Part shown: positions 29,400 through 41,361 of the stretch, one piece after another
Layout: the number at the start of each line of letters is the position of its first letter
How positions within the stretch are numbered: the stretch's first letter is position 1
Source: Cylicocyclus nassatus
Taxonomy: Eukaryota; Nematoda; Chromadorea; Rhabditida; Strongylidae
Reading direction: 5' to 3'
Length of the DNA stretch: 64,000 nt
Assembly (NCBI GenBank): GCA_958299035.1
Contig: CATQJL010000001.1
Span: forward strand, 10,329,817-10,393,816
Notes under the pieces: generated by a model
What the model was told of the DNA's origin: nothing
What the model saw: only the letters and a program-made list of their open reading frames with translations
Databases searched by the model: none
Made by a program: the position numbers and the translations under genes

Positions 29400-32300
29400 A
29401 GGATATGAGCTTTATAATGCAATTTGATCCAAACTACATAACTGTTGTTGATTGTGGTGACTATGAGCCGTAAATTCTATGACTCATAGTTGTTTAACTC
29501 GCAATTCAGTGTTTACGCAAAGTGTAAAAACAAGATTCTCAAGCTGATTCATAGATATGTGGTAGAACTGTTGGCTAGCTTTCATATTCTAATTTGACGG
29601 ACTTTCGAAAACTAAAGAATTTTTGTAGTTTCTGCTGCGGTATGAGTATAACTTACTTGCAGTCAGACAGGTTCAAAAGAAACTTCAGAATCGAATCTTT
29701 ATTGCTAAAAATTTTTCAACTTTAATTCGTGAAAAAATGACTCGACTCACCCAGATATACGTCGTCATTTAAAAATTTGGTTTTTCTGAAAATAACAATT
29801 ATTTATAGCTTGTCGATTGTCGAGTTGCTTAAATTATTATGGGAAGGGTAATATGAATCAGAAGGAAGATAACGATGAATACAGATCTGACTTTTCCATG
29901 GTCGAATGTCTATTTTTGGTCATCCGAATTCATTAAAAATCGTTGAGATAGAGAGATAAAATGAGGTATAAGATTGTGTACTTAAATTCTTACTTCCGAA
30001 CGGCTAAAATAAATTTCAATTTTACAAAACTGCAAAAGATTCAAAGAAATGAATTCCGGAAATACTTTCGAAATTTTGCGGCCAACGCCTACCCTTCAGC
30101 GGAGAAATTTTGTTCCCCCCCTCGTCAATTTTGCTAGGAGCACCGTGGCCTATAGTGCTACTATACTATGAGCCACGACTGCGGCATGGTCTCTAATATA
30201 GCTGGTCGCCAGCGATATTTGCGCACCTGATGGATAAAAAGTGACAGACAAGAGACCACAAATGAACTTTTGAGCCCAGTTTGCAGAACAAGGACATATC
30301 AGGGCAATTAGAGGGCGTAGTTTTCTGGTTTTTCAAAAAAGAGTAAAGATCTCTATCCCAGTGATCTTTGATAATTTTGGCTCTGCTCTTGCCTGTAGTT
30401 TTTAGAAATGGTCGTGAAATTGACAATGGATATCTTACTAGTTATCAGATAAGAAAACTTCTAAAACTCGCTTTAGAAAGTTTCGATATAATTTGAGACA
30501 AAGTTGACCACTTAGACAAGCAAATGTACATAATACCTGATTTACAACATCTACTACAAATTGTAAAAACTTCTCAAGCTTTCTTAACCTACTCTTTTCG
30601 AAAAATTTCATTGAAAAAAACGAGGTTTTAGTTATAGAAAATAGCTCTCTTCCGGATACGATAAGAAAATATTCGAAGAGCATGATGTTTTTTTTTTTCA
30701 ACAAATGGCTTTTTCAGATTCCATGCTGGGCAGTCATGCTTTCAAAAAATGTTTTAAAAGACGAAAGAGTGTGGAACCCCATCCTGCGCCCATAAATACT
30801 ACTGTCAAAGACTTCGTTAGAAAAAAACTTTTGAAAATTTTTTGAGCAATGTGTACTCATCTAAAACGGTCACTGGAATAAAGTTTGGGCGAGGGTTGCA
30901 TTACTAGCTTTATGGCTATATTTGGAAAAGAATTTTTGTACAAGTAAAAATTTATTGGCAATTAAGAACACATGGTTTAAACATCTCTACAAATTGTGCA
31001 GGCGTCCTTAGATTTTTTTTGCTTATTTTCGGAGGAATTCTCTTCGATTCGCTACTACCCTTTTCCACTCCCTGTTATACAATACCTAACAAATTTATTA
31101 GGAGTTCTACTGGGCCATTGGGAGAGGACAGGAAGCAAACTGTTTACAGATAGAATTAGATTCTGATTAGAAAAAAAATTGTGAAAGAAAATGGTATACG
31201 AATTGTCTCAAAATTTCACAGCTTAATACAGAATTTAGGCATATAGCTTGACTAAATCTTTTACCCTATCTACGACCAGCACGGAAGACAAAATAAAAAC
31301 AACCAGTAATATGCGCAATGACATCAAATCAGTCCAAACGCATATACGGTAATTGGTTCATGGACACATAAAATTCCAAATTATATACTAGCTGAGGGGC
31401 GGAACGATTGCAGTGTATCTCGATCTCGAATGCCTGCAAAAGGGGGTAGCACGATGATGCATAACCAAAAACTACGCAAACATTTACACATACTCGCGTG
31501 TCGCGAGCAATTTACGCATCATAGGATAGAGGTCAACCCTCGGTTGATCATTCAATGATCTCAGTCGAATGTGTTAAACTTTGAGGTTTAATTACCCAAG
31601 TTTGAGATTAGTTCACATATAAGGGTTAAGGACGAAAAAAAACTGATTAGGCAAAGGCTAAGAACAGTTCCCTTATTATTATTTTCTTACTCGTATGATC
31701 TTACCCCACTACTGAAGATTTCCGGGGAAGACCGTACTCTTATCTTTTTCTGTCTAGTGGAAGGAATGAAGCGGAATTGGACATCTTTTTTTATTTTTAT
31801 TTTGTTACTTTCTCATTTTGTTTTATTTTTCTTATTTGCTTATATTTGCAGTGATATCGTTCAACACGGCCAAGGTTCATAAGCTTCAGCAATTGTTGTC
31901 TTTCTGCAGGTTACAAAATAAAAATCAAGAGATATGAATAAAAACAATTTATACCACAAGCAGGCTATTTTTAAATCCAGAAACTTCGATTCATTATGCC
32001 AATTAATGTATTTTTTTAACTTTATATCAAACGCTCAGAAGAACATAATTGTTTCCTCAGTCACTACAAGACTAGAAAATTAATTTTGCAATTCATTGTG
32101 GTATTTCGCTGCGTCTTTCAATCACAGCAAGTTCAAAAAATACAAAAAGAGATGTCCATCGCTGCTTCTTTTCTTTTCCATTTTTATCACTTCTTTTCAA
32201 TCTCATTTCTTTTGTGACTTGTATAATTCCGCAAGCAAGACGAAAATTTCTACATATGTGTAGATTGTTTCCCTAAAAGACGTGATGGACAAGAAAAGGA

Positions 32301-32677
32301 TTTAAACTGTAAGAAAATCTCTGTATTTGCTGAATTTAAACTGCAAGAAAATCTCTTTGCTTTTCGTGCAAGTCAGCTGAAGTTATCAAACCATGACGAG
32401 ATTGGGAAAACGGGCTATGTTATTTACCCAGCATTCTGATTTTGAAAAGCAAATTTCACTTTTCCAAAAATCGAAAATATCAAGCTCCGCGATTGGAAAT
32501 GATAAAACTCACAAAGTTCCGAATGTTTCAGTAATAATGAATACTAGACATCAATGCGGTGCAGTTTTGAAAGCTAATGGGTGGCATTTTTTTAATATAA
32601 AACTAAAGAAAAAACCGTAATGCCAGGTAATATCCGAGCACTGGAAGCACATGACTAGTAGGTATAATACCTAAGTA
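29400..32677. other. Unassigned AT-rich stretch
   Basis: No exon recognised with confidence. A short hairpin lies at about 30,143-30,177 (GTGGCCTATAG and CTATGAGCCAC). No Cys-rich exon, RNA gene or long repeat was noticed. Confidence 0.4.
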
Positions 32678-33428
32678 TTAGGCTGGAAATTAAGTTTTGC
32701 AACTTCCTTCATAACTTTTCTTTCGTTGAATGTGATAAACTTCGGCAAAGGAATTCAATGTGCGCTAAAACTACGCACAAACTGTTTGATTCTTGATCAC
32801 GGCTTAGAGGAATATACAGGCATTTTCATTTTTGGGGTTACAAGTGAAAATTAAGCCATCTGCAGGCCAGATCATTGTGTGTGGATCGTTGCCAGAGGTT
32901 GACTTATTTGGCTCAATAGAAAATGAATAAAATTGAAAGACAAGTTGAGATATGGCACTCTGACAAAGTTGAACGAGACGCTTTACGCAAGTGTGGTGTG
33001 GACAACAAAGCAGCTGAAATCCTAAAATCCGCTGAGACTTCACATAGTGGGGTTATTTGACATGCCAAAGACGAATATCGCATTCGATAGTTGAGTTAAC
33101 TCCTCTTTCCTTGTTTAAGGCGCCTCATAAGGTAAACCTACAGTAATCTTACAAAAAAGCCCTTACCATGCAATTTTAGTATTGTTTTCGTGATCTGCAT
33201 GTTGAATAACTCCCCTATGCTCAGTTTCAGTCAAATCCTTAAAATTTTGTAGTTTTTCCTTTTGTACCATATACCTACCGTAATCCTCAAGGCGATGTTA
33301 GAATTCGGCAGGAGAGCAGCTGCTTTTGTAGCTTACGTTGTAATCCACATTACGGCAGAATTTGGGTGCGCCATGTTGAAAAAGAAGAAAGCTATCGAAG
33401 TAGTTGCAAAATTTAGTTTCCAATCTAA
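32678..33428. mobile_element. Mariner-type foldback MITE
   Basis: TTAGGCTGGAAATTAAGTTTT left and AAATTTAGTTTCCAATCTAA right, TA on both sides. Long imperfect inverted arms (GGTATATGGTAC-type inner segments). Confidence 0.65.
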
Positions 33429-34103
33429 TAAAACTTTATGAATACAGCGTGTTGACTAGGTCAATTAATCTAATACTGGTAGATTTGCAGTTACAATAAT
33501 CCAGTCGACTCGTCATGTCCTAATGATTGAAAAAAACAGCTTGCATGAGGTACTTGAGGCTTTCTGTATCGTAATAGACGAGCGGTTACAGAAGCGAAAC
33601 TAATAGTATAAACTTCAAAAACATTCTTACATTCTAATATTTCAATGAAAACTTCAGTAGGTATCGGTTTTTCTAGCAATAAAAACTTAGATGTTTTGCT
33701 TATCATGCAGCGAACGTCATGTTCCGTTGTAATAACAAATTTCTCCTTGACCTAGCAGCGAGAGAATAAATCTCATATAAATTGAGGTGAAGAATGCTTT
33801 TTACGCGGATATGATTTATGTCTCATAATTACTAGCATGAAATTAGTACGAAAGTGTGGAATGATTAGAACAGACCGGGCACTGTTAGTGAAGACTTCGG
33901 CGAATGTAAACTTACAATCAATACTTTTTATTTTTTATTTGTCTGGAAAGGCTGTAGCAATTGATTTTATTCCGGCCAATAATTCCTTTATTTTGCTTAA
34001 AAAATGCTCTTAATTTTTTCCCGATAATGCTCTGCAGGTGCAGAAAGCAGATTTGGAGCCAGCGTTTTATCCTCGTTGTATGCATTTTGTATGTATTTTG
34101 TAG

Positions 34104-34394
34104 CAGTGGCGTACCTATGATTTCCATTCGGGGGTGGGGGGGAAGGGGGAAGAGGGGTGAGGGACAAAAGTCCATGCCCTTTGAAAATTTTTTTGGTATG
34201 CTTTCTAAGTTTTGCGGGCCCATGTGCTAGCCACGCCCAAAAGAAATTTGAAGCCAAACTTCATAATAATTATTTTCAAGCATAAACAAGTCACTTGCGC
34301 ATTTTTATAATTCATGTAACTTTCAAGAAACTCGCTACCTATCTTCGGGGGCAGGGGAGGGGGCGCCCCCCCCCCCCTCCCCGGTACGCTACTG
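34104..34394. mobile_element. hAT-like MITE with G-rich arms
   Basis: Begins CAGTGGCGTACC and ends GGTACGCTACTG. Flanks TTTTGTAG and CTTTGTAA look like an aged 8-bp duplication. Inner GGGGGTGGGGGG and CCCCCCCCCCTCCCC arms pair. Confidence 0.65.
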
Positions 34395-37300
34395 CTTTGT
34401 AATGTTCGGGCACTTCGACTTTGTGACCCTCCCTTGTTATTTCAAATTAGTGTACTAAATAGTGTTGCGATACAAATTGTAAATATAACATTTAGGTAAC
34501 AGCAGCAACGCCCAGGTTAATCTGAAGCAAATCCGTTTGATGAGGAAGCGATTGAATCTCTGTAATGAAAAAATGAGTTAATGGCTACTATTATAAAATT
34601 TCCATAGCTCGAAAGAGAAAGGCTTCATGCAGATGAATGAAAGTTTATTTAAAATAAAAATAAAAAGCCTTTGTGTACCCTAATTCCACGCGTACAAGAC
34701 GCACCCTCTTCTTTTTTTTTCAAGCAAGCGGCTCAGCTGCTTTATTGTGTTTCGGCAATCCTTATGCCGCATGATTCTTCTGAGCAGTAAACAGCATGGT
34801 ATGAGGTCTTTTCGTTGCGAACTCCTTTAAAAGGTTTGGTCTGGCCGATTTTGAAAAAAGAACCACGCGCCTTTCACCCGTGATATTAAGGGACTGGTTG
34901 GCCCGGACAGTGTGTCACTGAAAGTAATCTTCCTAGTCGCTCAGTAAGTTGGATGGACACGCCTAACGCACGAGACTCTTTAATTGTTAACACATTGACG
35001 ACAACATGACTAACATGATGGATTATGCAATGTCTGCCACCTGGAACAATGTGACCCACGTTGTTCCAGGACGTCATGACTTGAATTTTGTTGAAGATTG
35101 CTATTTTAAAATAGATTTGTTTTATAAGTTCTCGTACGCTGTACCCTAGAAATTGCTCTTGAGTTTCTCGCCTGCTCCATAGAACTGCTGTAAGTATACT
35201 GTAGTTGACAATCTGAATGATTTTAGTCAAAAAAATTATCGACTTATCTGTGGAAGGCTTAATCTCAAGGGACAGACAACTAAAAACACACGTTGACGTC
35301 AACGTGTTAACTTTACACCTTCCGAGGAAAAGGTAGTAAAGGCCCCGATTTGGATGAAGAGGGCGCATAAAACTTGAATGGTCAAAGGTACTTAGTCACC
35401 TAAGAACAGGTGGGATCGTATCAGTGGTCTATGCCAGCCTTAAGGATTCATTAAGACTAAATGAACGAATATGCAGATAAAACCGTGAAATGAACTACCG
35501 TATACCTTAGCACTTAAAATGACATCTCTTTGGCAAACGAGGTTTTCTCTTAGTATTTATTCCACTTTCATTTTTTCGTTTTCCTGCTTCCTGGCATCTA
35601 GCATTTTCTTGTGTGCGAAAGCATACACTAGTGTTTCTTTTTCAGATCTTCAGCTATACTTTTCATTGGGACTCAGCTGACTATGAGATACAGTTAGGGG
35701 AGGACCCAAAGTTGAAATTGACTTTCCTATTGTAATGTATACCAATTTGAAGGGCATCAAACGCTGATTCCAAAACGGTCTTTGTTTTTTTTACCAAGCA
35801 CCTCTAGACGCTGAGTCATATGTGTTTTTTAATCGAAATTTGGCAGCAAAATCTAGGTGAAATCGATGGTTATGGTCTTTCTAGCGCTCAAATAAAGAAG
35901 TGTTGAGTGCGAGTATCTAGCAAGGGAAGGATACCACTCATAGTAGCGAATCGAAATTATATGCGTATCATTAGATGCGTTTTAATGAGCCTTCCAAATC
36001 TATCTTTCTTATCTCCTAAGAGCTTCTCTGAAATAAGGTGTGGGCGATTAAACATGTGAAGTCAGTGGGGTTTTGATGCGTAATGTGCTATGAAAACTGG
36101 CCTGGACCCTATCAATTTTCATTGTTTTGAGTGCAATTACTATAAAGAAACCACACATATTCCGAACACATAAATGAGTGTTTTCGAACAAGTTGTTCCC
36201 AAAGTCATGGTACTAGATGTTTGCCAAACTTGAACAATCATACGCTCACTTCTTCTAGAGAAGAGCTAAGTAGATATAGAAGCTAGGTTTAGAATCAGCT
36301 CATCAAGGTGCTTATAATAGTATGCAAACCATCTCGGTTCGCCGCTGCGATCTTGTATCCTTATCTTGTTCGACGAAAGGTTTAAGCATAGAGTGCTTTT
36401 ATGTTCAACGCTGGGTCATTTGAGCAATCTCGAACGAATTTGCAACAATTGCATGTGTAATTTTTTAAGCCGAAAAACGCCGTCTAGAGACGCTTGGCAG
36501 ATAACAAAGACAGTTTTGGTAGCGTTTGATGTTCTTCTGACTGATGTATAATTCATGTGGAAAGCCGATTGCGACTTCGGGTCCTTTCCTTATTATAAGG
36601 AAACGACAGAAAACATTCACACGAATAAAGCTTCTAGACCAGTCAATCATCTTCTAAAGTTCTTTCTCCATGTAATCGTGAGCTCGTTTAAAACTTTGCT
36701 GTTTGTTCGTCGGAACCATCAACCACATAGTACAGCTATAATTTCAGAACAATGTGCAATTATCAATTGAGTTGAAAAATTGATCAATAGTACGCACATT
36801 TTCGGAAATCATTTTCATTTCATTCTTTATCAAAATTTTTGCCAGAAATGTATAAAGGAAAAATAGTTCTTTGCTGTTTTTACGGAAAGAATTATTTTGA
36901 GGTTTGATTTGAATTTTTCCACCAAAAAACGTATTCATACATTCTTATTCGCAGTAGCCATCAATCAAATAATGCATCGCTAAATCATAAATCGCTGTTT
37001 TTGAACACCATACATCATTTTTTCACCACCAATAAACTTCGCTTCAATCGGCCAATCTTTGTTTGCATATGTGAATGCTAAACAGCGGCCAATGCACAGA
37101 CCTTTTTTTTGCTAAAACAGATGAGCAAACATTGATAGCATCATGTGTTTTATGTACTTGGTGGACCATTGCTCATGAATCAAAATGGAAAATGAACATC
37201 GGGACACTGGTGGATCTCATAACTGTATTGAACTAGCTGTTGGGGATTCAGGGGATCGCGGATCGGGAAGATCGCAGGAGCCATATGGCTCGTTCATGTA

Positions 37301-37442
37301 CGAATCAGCAGCCGTTCTGAATTGCACGTATTGAAAATTGAAACTATAGTTGCAATACAAGACTTGCACCTAGGCAGATTTTTATCGCTTACATCACTTT
37401 GAGGAGACTGTTATCTAAAAAAAGAAAACAAGAAAAATTTAC
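34395..37442. other. Unassigned stretch
   Basis: A 160-codon minus-strand frame at 34,886-35,368 lacks recognisable domains or splice context. A repeat-like end (AAACGCTGATTCC) sits near 35,760. Nothing else was identified. Confidence 0.35.
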
Positions 37443-37526
37443 CTGGAGGTGCCTGCATCAAGAATCCAGGATGGGAGCTCCAAGATGACCAGTGTGTGCA
37501 TTGACACGCAAGATCGTATAAATTGG
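37443..37526 (-). CDS. Possible exon with a Cys/Trp motif (QCTHWSSWSS)
   Basis: 84 nt, acceptor ATTCTAG, donor GTAAAT, phase 1-1 like the FOLN exons. It encodes LACQCTHWSSWSS and ends APPG. Phase and strand would let it join the exon at 29,356 across 8 kb. A donor GTAAGT at about 37,680, preceded by a short signal-like frame (MTISKRIFATTLIWIL), is nearby but out of phase, so the 5' structure is unresolved. Confidence 0.4.
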
Positions 37527-39076
37527 CTAGAATGTATTTTTCGTGTTTCCAAAAATTCTATCATCGCTTATTATAAATAAATCAAAAATAATGCGAAACC
37601 ACATCATATGGAGAAAATGCCACACGTTAGCTCAGCTAGCGTAGGAATCATGCTAGGTTTACCATTATGTACTTACATTGGATGTAAAATCCAGATCAAA
37701 GTTGTCGCGAATATTCGCTTAGAAATGGTCATCGAGAAAAAAATTGAGTTTTCTCCATTGTAAGTTTTTGCTCGCACGTTGTCTTTAAAGGTTGTTTTCC
37801 AGATGCCGGCTCTTGCCCATCACAGTTGTTCCGAACAAATCCTGGTAGGGCATAGCCTCATGCGAACTCTATCGGAGCAACCAAGGTGAACGAGACGGCT
37901 AAGCTGGTAGTTTACCAGTAGCAACAATCCAGCCTTGCAAAATCTTTGTGTGAGTAATGTTGGTTTAGCTGTCTCAGACATCCTTGGGCCCAAAACATAC
38001 CTACACGATTCTATCAAATCGTTGAAGCTCCGCGACTTGGCATTTTGCCAGATTTTTACAGAATTACTGTGCGCTTGGTTTTGTAGATTGTCACAAACCC
38101 ATCGTGTTGTCAGGCAGAGCGCTTTCACGTCCAATTATGAAGAGTCGTTGCGTTCCGAATTGCGCAGACTGAAATTGCGTTAAGTAGCCTACGGCGTAAA
38201 AGAATTATGCTTGGCGTTGAAAGCATAAGCAACCGTCAAGCATGAACGGATACAGAAAAGACGTCTTTGAGTCATTGCTTCTGCGCACCAAGTGGGAGAT
38301 AAATATGATGAAAAGAACTCTTTCTGGGAAGCTCGTAAATCATATCAGCTTCATTACAAAATCATTCTTATTAAGGAGACATTGCTGGGCACGTGGAAAA
38401 TGGCGAGATACTGCAGATTGTTGAGCCACGCATATGGAACATGCGATAAGAAAAGAACACATTCAGAAATTACCTTTGTTCATACCTTACACATATTATG
38501 TGGGAGGAAGGACCATCTCATTGGTGATGCGAATGACGATTGACAAGCGCAGGTAGACCTCTAGACGGTTTGAAGATGCGATCGCAAATAATAAAGAACT
38601 GCGTCACATTCATGAGTTGCATACCTCAACATAAAATAATGCTTCTCGATTTTACAAACTAACCTGCTAGATAAGCAAAGATGCACAGAAATCGGGAATG
38701 ATGAAAAAATGCAACGTGCACCATTCGGAGATTCCGAGTATTACGAACTTGCGAAAAAAGCTCAAAGCAACCCTGTTGGGAAACGGGTCGTTCAAGTGGC
38801 TGCCCTACTTCATCACGCAATTAAGCGAGATAAAAAGTCCTCAAAAAGATATCGTGTAATTTTATGGATTTGCCCCTGCGTACAGAGTACACTGCAGCTA
38901 ACTAGAGAACTTGAGTTATTTTTGGGAATATAAAACAGCCACCTCCTGATTCGACTATCGCATTACAGTGTTAAAGGTAGTATCCAGGCGGATATGGGGG
39001 CAAGTTTTTTTGCCTGGAAACTGATGAGGAGGTCCTAGCAAGGGGAACTGCACAAACGGCAACGTAAATCACTCAC

Positions 39077-39250
39077 TCACGGCTGAAAAAGCCATCCCCA
39101 ATCACTCCGCGCCTGCGCCGTAACCGCATGTCGTAGTTGACTTAGTATGAGTTCCAGCGCGAACTTAGTGTCAATGTGAGCTAAGTCACTGTCGGGTTAC
39201 GGTCACGGCACAGGCGCGAAGGGTTTGGGGACGGATTTTCTCAGCCGTGA
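39077..39250. repeat. Short-TIR MITE of about 174 bp
   Basis: CACGGCTGAAAAAGCCATCC at the left pairs with the right end (GGACGGATTTTCTCAGCCGTG) and GCGCCTGCGCCGTAACC with its complement inside. The arms are about 50 bp. Confidence 0.75.
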
Positions 39251-40459
39251 ATGGATCATTTGCGCCGTCGCTTGGGCAGTGCCTTAGTTAGGACCCCCCC
39301 CCCTCATCAATTTCCTCGTAAAAAAAATCATGCGCTCAAACTTGGTTGGACACTGTTTTCAAGGGTTAGTAAAAACAGATGCGTGCTTTATTCGCCATCA
39401 AACTTGTCTTGTACCCTTTTGTCAATCGGAGAAACATGCGCCATTTATTTTGACACATCCTGTAGAAATGACATCTATATACTTGATTTTTGAATCATGA
39501 ACTGCTATACTTTTGCAAGATTTCCTTCACTGTGTACTCGCGAAAACGTGCACTGACTAAAAAGTAATAAAGTACATTATGGTGACAGACCCGCCAACGC
39601 GTTACATTGTCGTGTAATTTGATCAACTTGCATGGCGCATCCACGCAAACACCCGTGTATGTTTTTGAGCGCTAATTTACAATTTCTCAGCTGAATATGC
39701 ATTGTTTTCGAAGAAGCAGGAATCCTTGCACAATTCCATACAGCTAGCCATCAAAATGAATGTTCCATAAAAATAAATTTTTATGTTTACAGCCAAATCA
39801 AAACATGAAGTAAAATGATAATAGTACAATAATAAAAATCACAAAACGGAGGGTGGACCTACGTCTAAGTTGAAAATTTCGCAATAAAAAATTCATTCCA
39901 TTCTCCATCCTCAAAATTACCATGCTCCTGTACCTCATGGCTGCGATACGTTTTTTTTTCGGAGAAACCTTTTCGCATACAATTCTCATGCTATCGCAAC
40001 TTTTTGTATTCATTTACCCAATCAATATTTTCAGCATAACAGCTTTCAATAGATGCGGCTCATAACTTGTGTAAGTTTACGTTATTCAGACGAAGACCTA
40101 GCATTTGCAAACATCTTTAAGAACGATTTAGCGGTAACAAGAGCTGCTTGTCTTTACGACAGAGAAAACCCCGTAAACATATAATTGACATTATGTAAAA
40201 GGCACGATCAAGTACGTATAATTTCATGCTTGTCCTCCGATCATGTATTGCTCAGTTAGATAATAAACTATTGCCCCACTCTATGATTCTGCAGTGCAAA
40301 TATATGTTCTGTTGAAGTAGTTGGCTAGGAGGAAACTCCTGAAGAATTTCGAAGAGACTAGCTGGAAAAATTCACATTGTGCTTGTACAATTGAGACTTA
40401 TTATCGTAAAGCCTTAAACGTCTTGTGAATGACAAGCAGATCTGCTTCTGCGAATTAAT

Positions 40460-41043
40460 GATAGGTCGGTCTAAAAGTTCGTGCGGTTTTTTGGACCCAT
40501 ACTCAAACCACTCATAATAACGACAGATAAACGCCTTGAGGAGTATTAGACGCATAATTTCCTTCTCTTTTCAATGTTTATGTTCTTGTTCAGACTTTTT
40601 TGATGTTCGCTCAAATAACTGTCGGAATCTCCAACCCGTAATTTTCACACAACCTGGATTTGGCTGTTTCTGCATTTTCCATTCTCAACTTTTGGACTGG
40701 CTATGTCAAAAACAAAATGCAATACAATGCTAATGAAGAGCTAGTTGAAGAAGCCAAAATAGTTCTTTGTATTGCATTTTGTTTATTCTGTCTAACTATT
40801 ATCAACACTAGTCCAAAGGTGTAAATTGTAGGTGTAAGTTTCAAAAATAACCGAACTCAAAGTGGGTAATAATCATGACTTGGAGATTCTGACAATCATT
40901 TGAGCGGATAGCAAAGTCTGCAAAAAAAGCAAACCATTAGAAAGAGCAAGGAATTCTGTATCGAACCCTCTCCTTGTGTATCTTTATATTAAGTGGTTTA
41001 AGCATGAATCTGAGAAGCGGCTCAAACTTTCGGACCGCCCTAA
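40460..41043. mobile_element. Mariner-type foldback MITE
   Basis: TAGGTCGGTCTAAAAGTTCG left and CAAACTTTCGGACCGCCCTAA right. Related in its ends to the element at 4.4-5.2 kb. It sits just 5' of the CAP gene. Confidence 0.7.
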
Positions 41044-41361
41044 TATCATAATACTGTGGATTTTCAGGCGTTACTGCTTTGCACAGTAATCACGCTTTAT
41101 ATACGTAAGTTGCTTGGCACTTTCAAGTGAGGGTGATTTAGCTTCTTCTTGCATAATTTTTCACTCAGAAGTTACTGCAATTATTGGGTGGCTATAAATC
41201 CTTATACACAATACATAGCAACACATCACATTGGCAATTGGTTCGTCACCATACAAAACCGCCAGCTTTCAAAGTTCTGCAAAAAAACTTTTTTGCGCAA
41301 AATTCTTTTCGTTTTTCTCTTCAAAATCGAGCGGGATAGCCGTTGCTTTACTGTTCTGTAG

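Noticed and set aside
34886..35368. 160-codon minus-strand ORF
   Set aside because: No domain, no splice support, and composition like non-coding AT-rich DNA; contains repeat-like GTTAACAC words.
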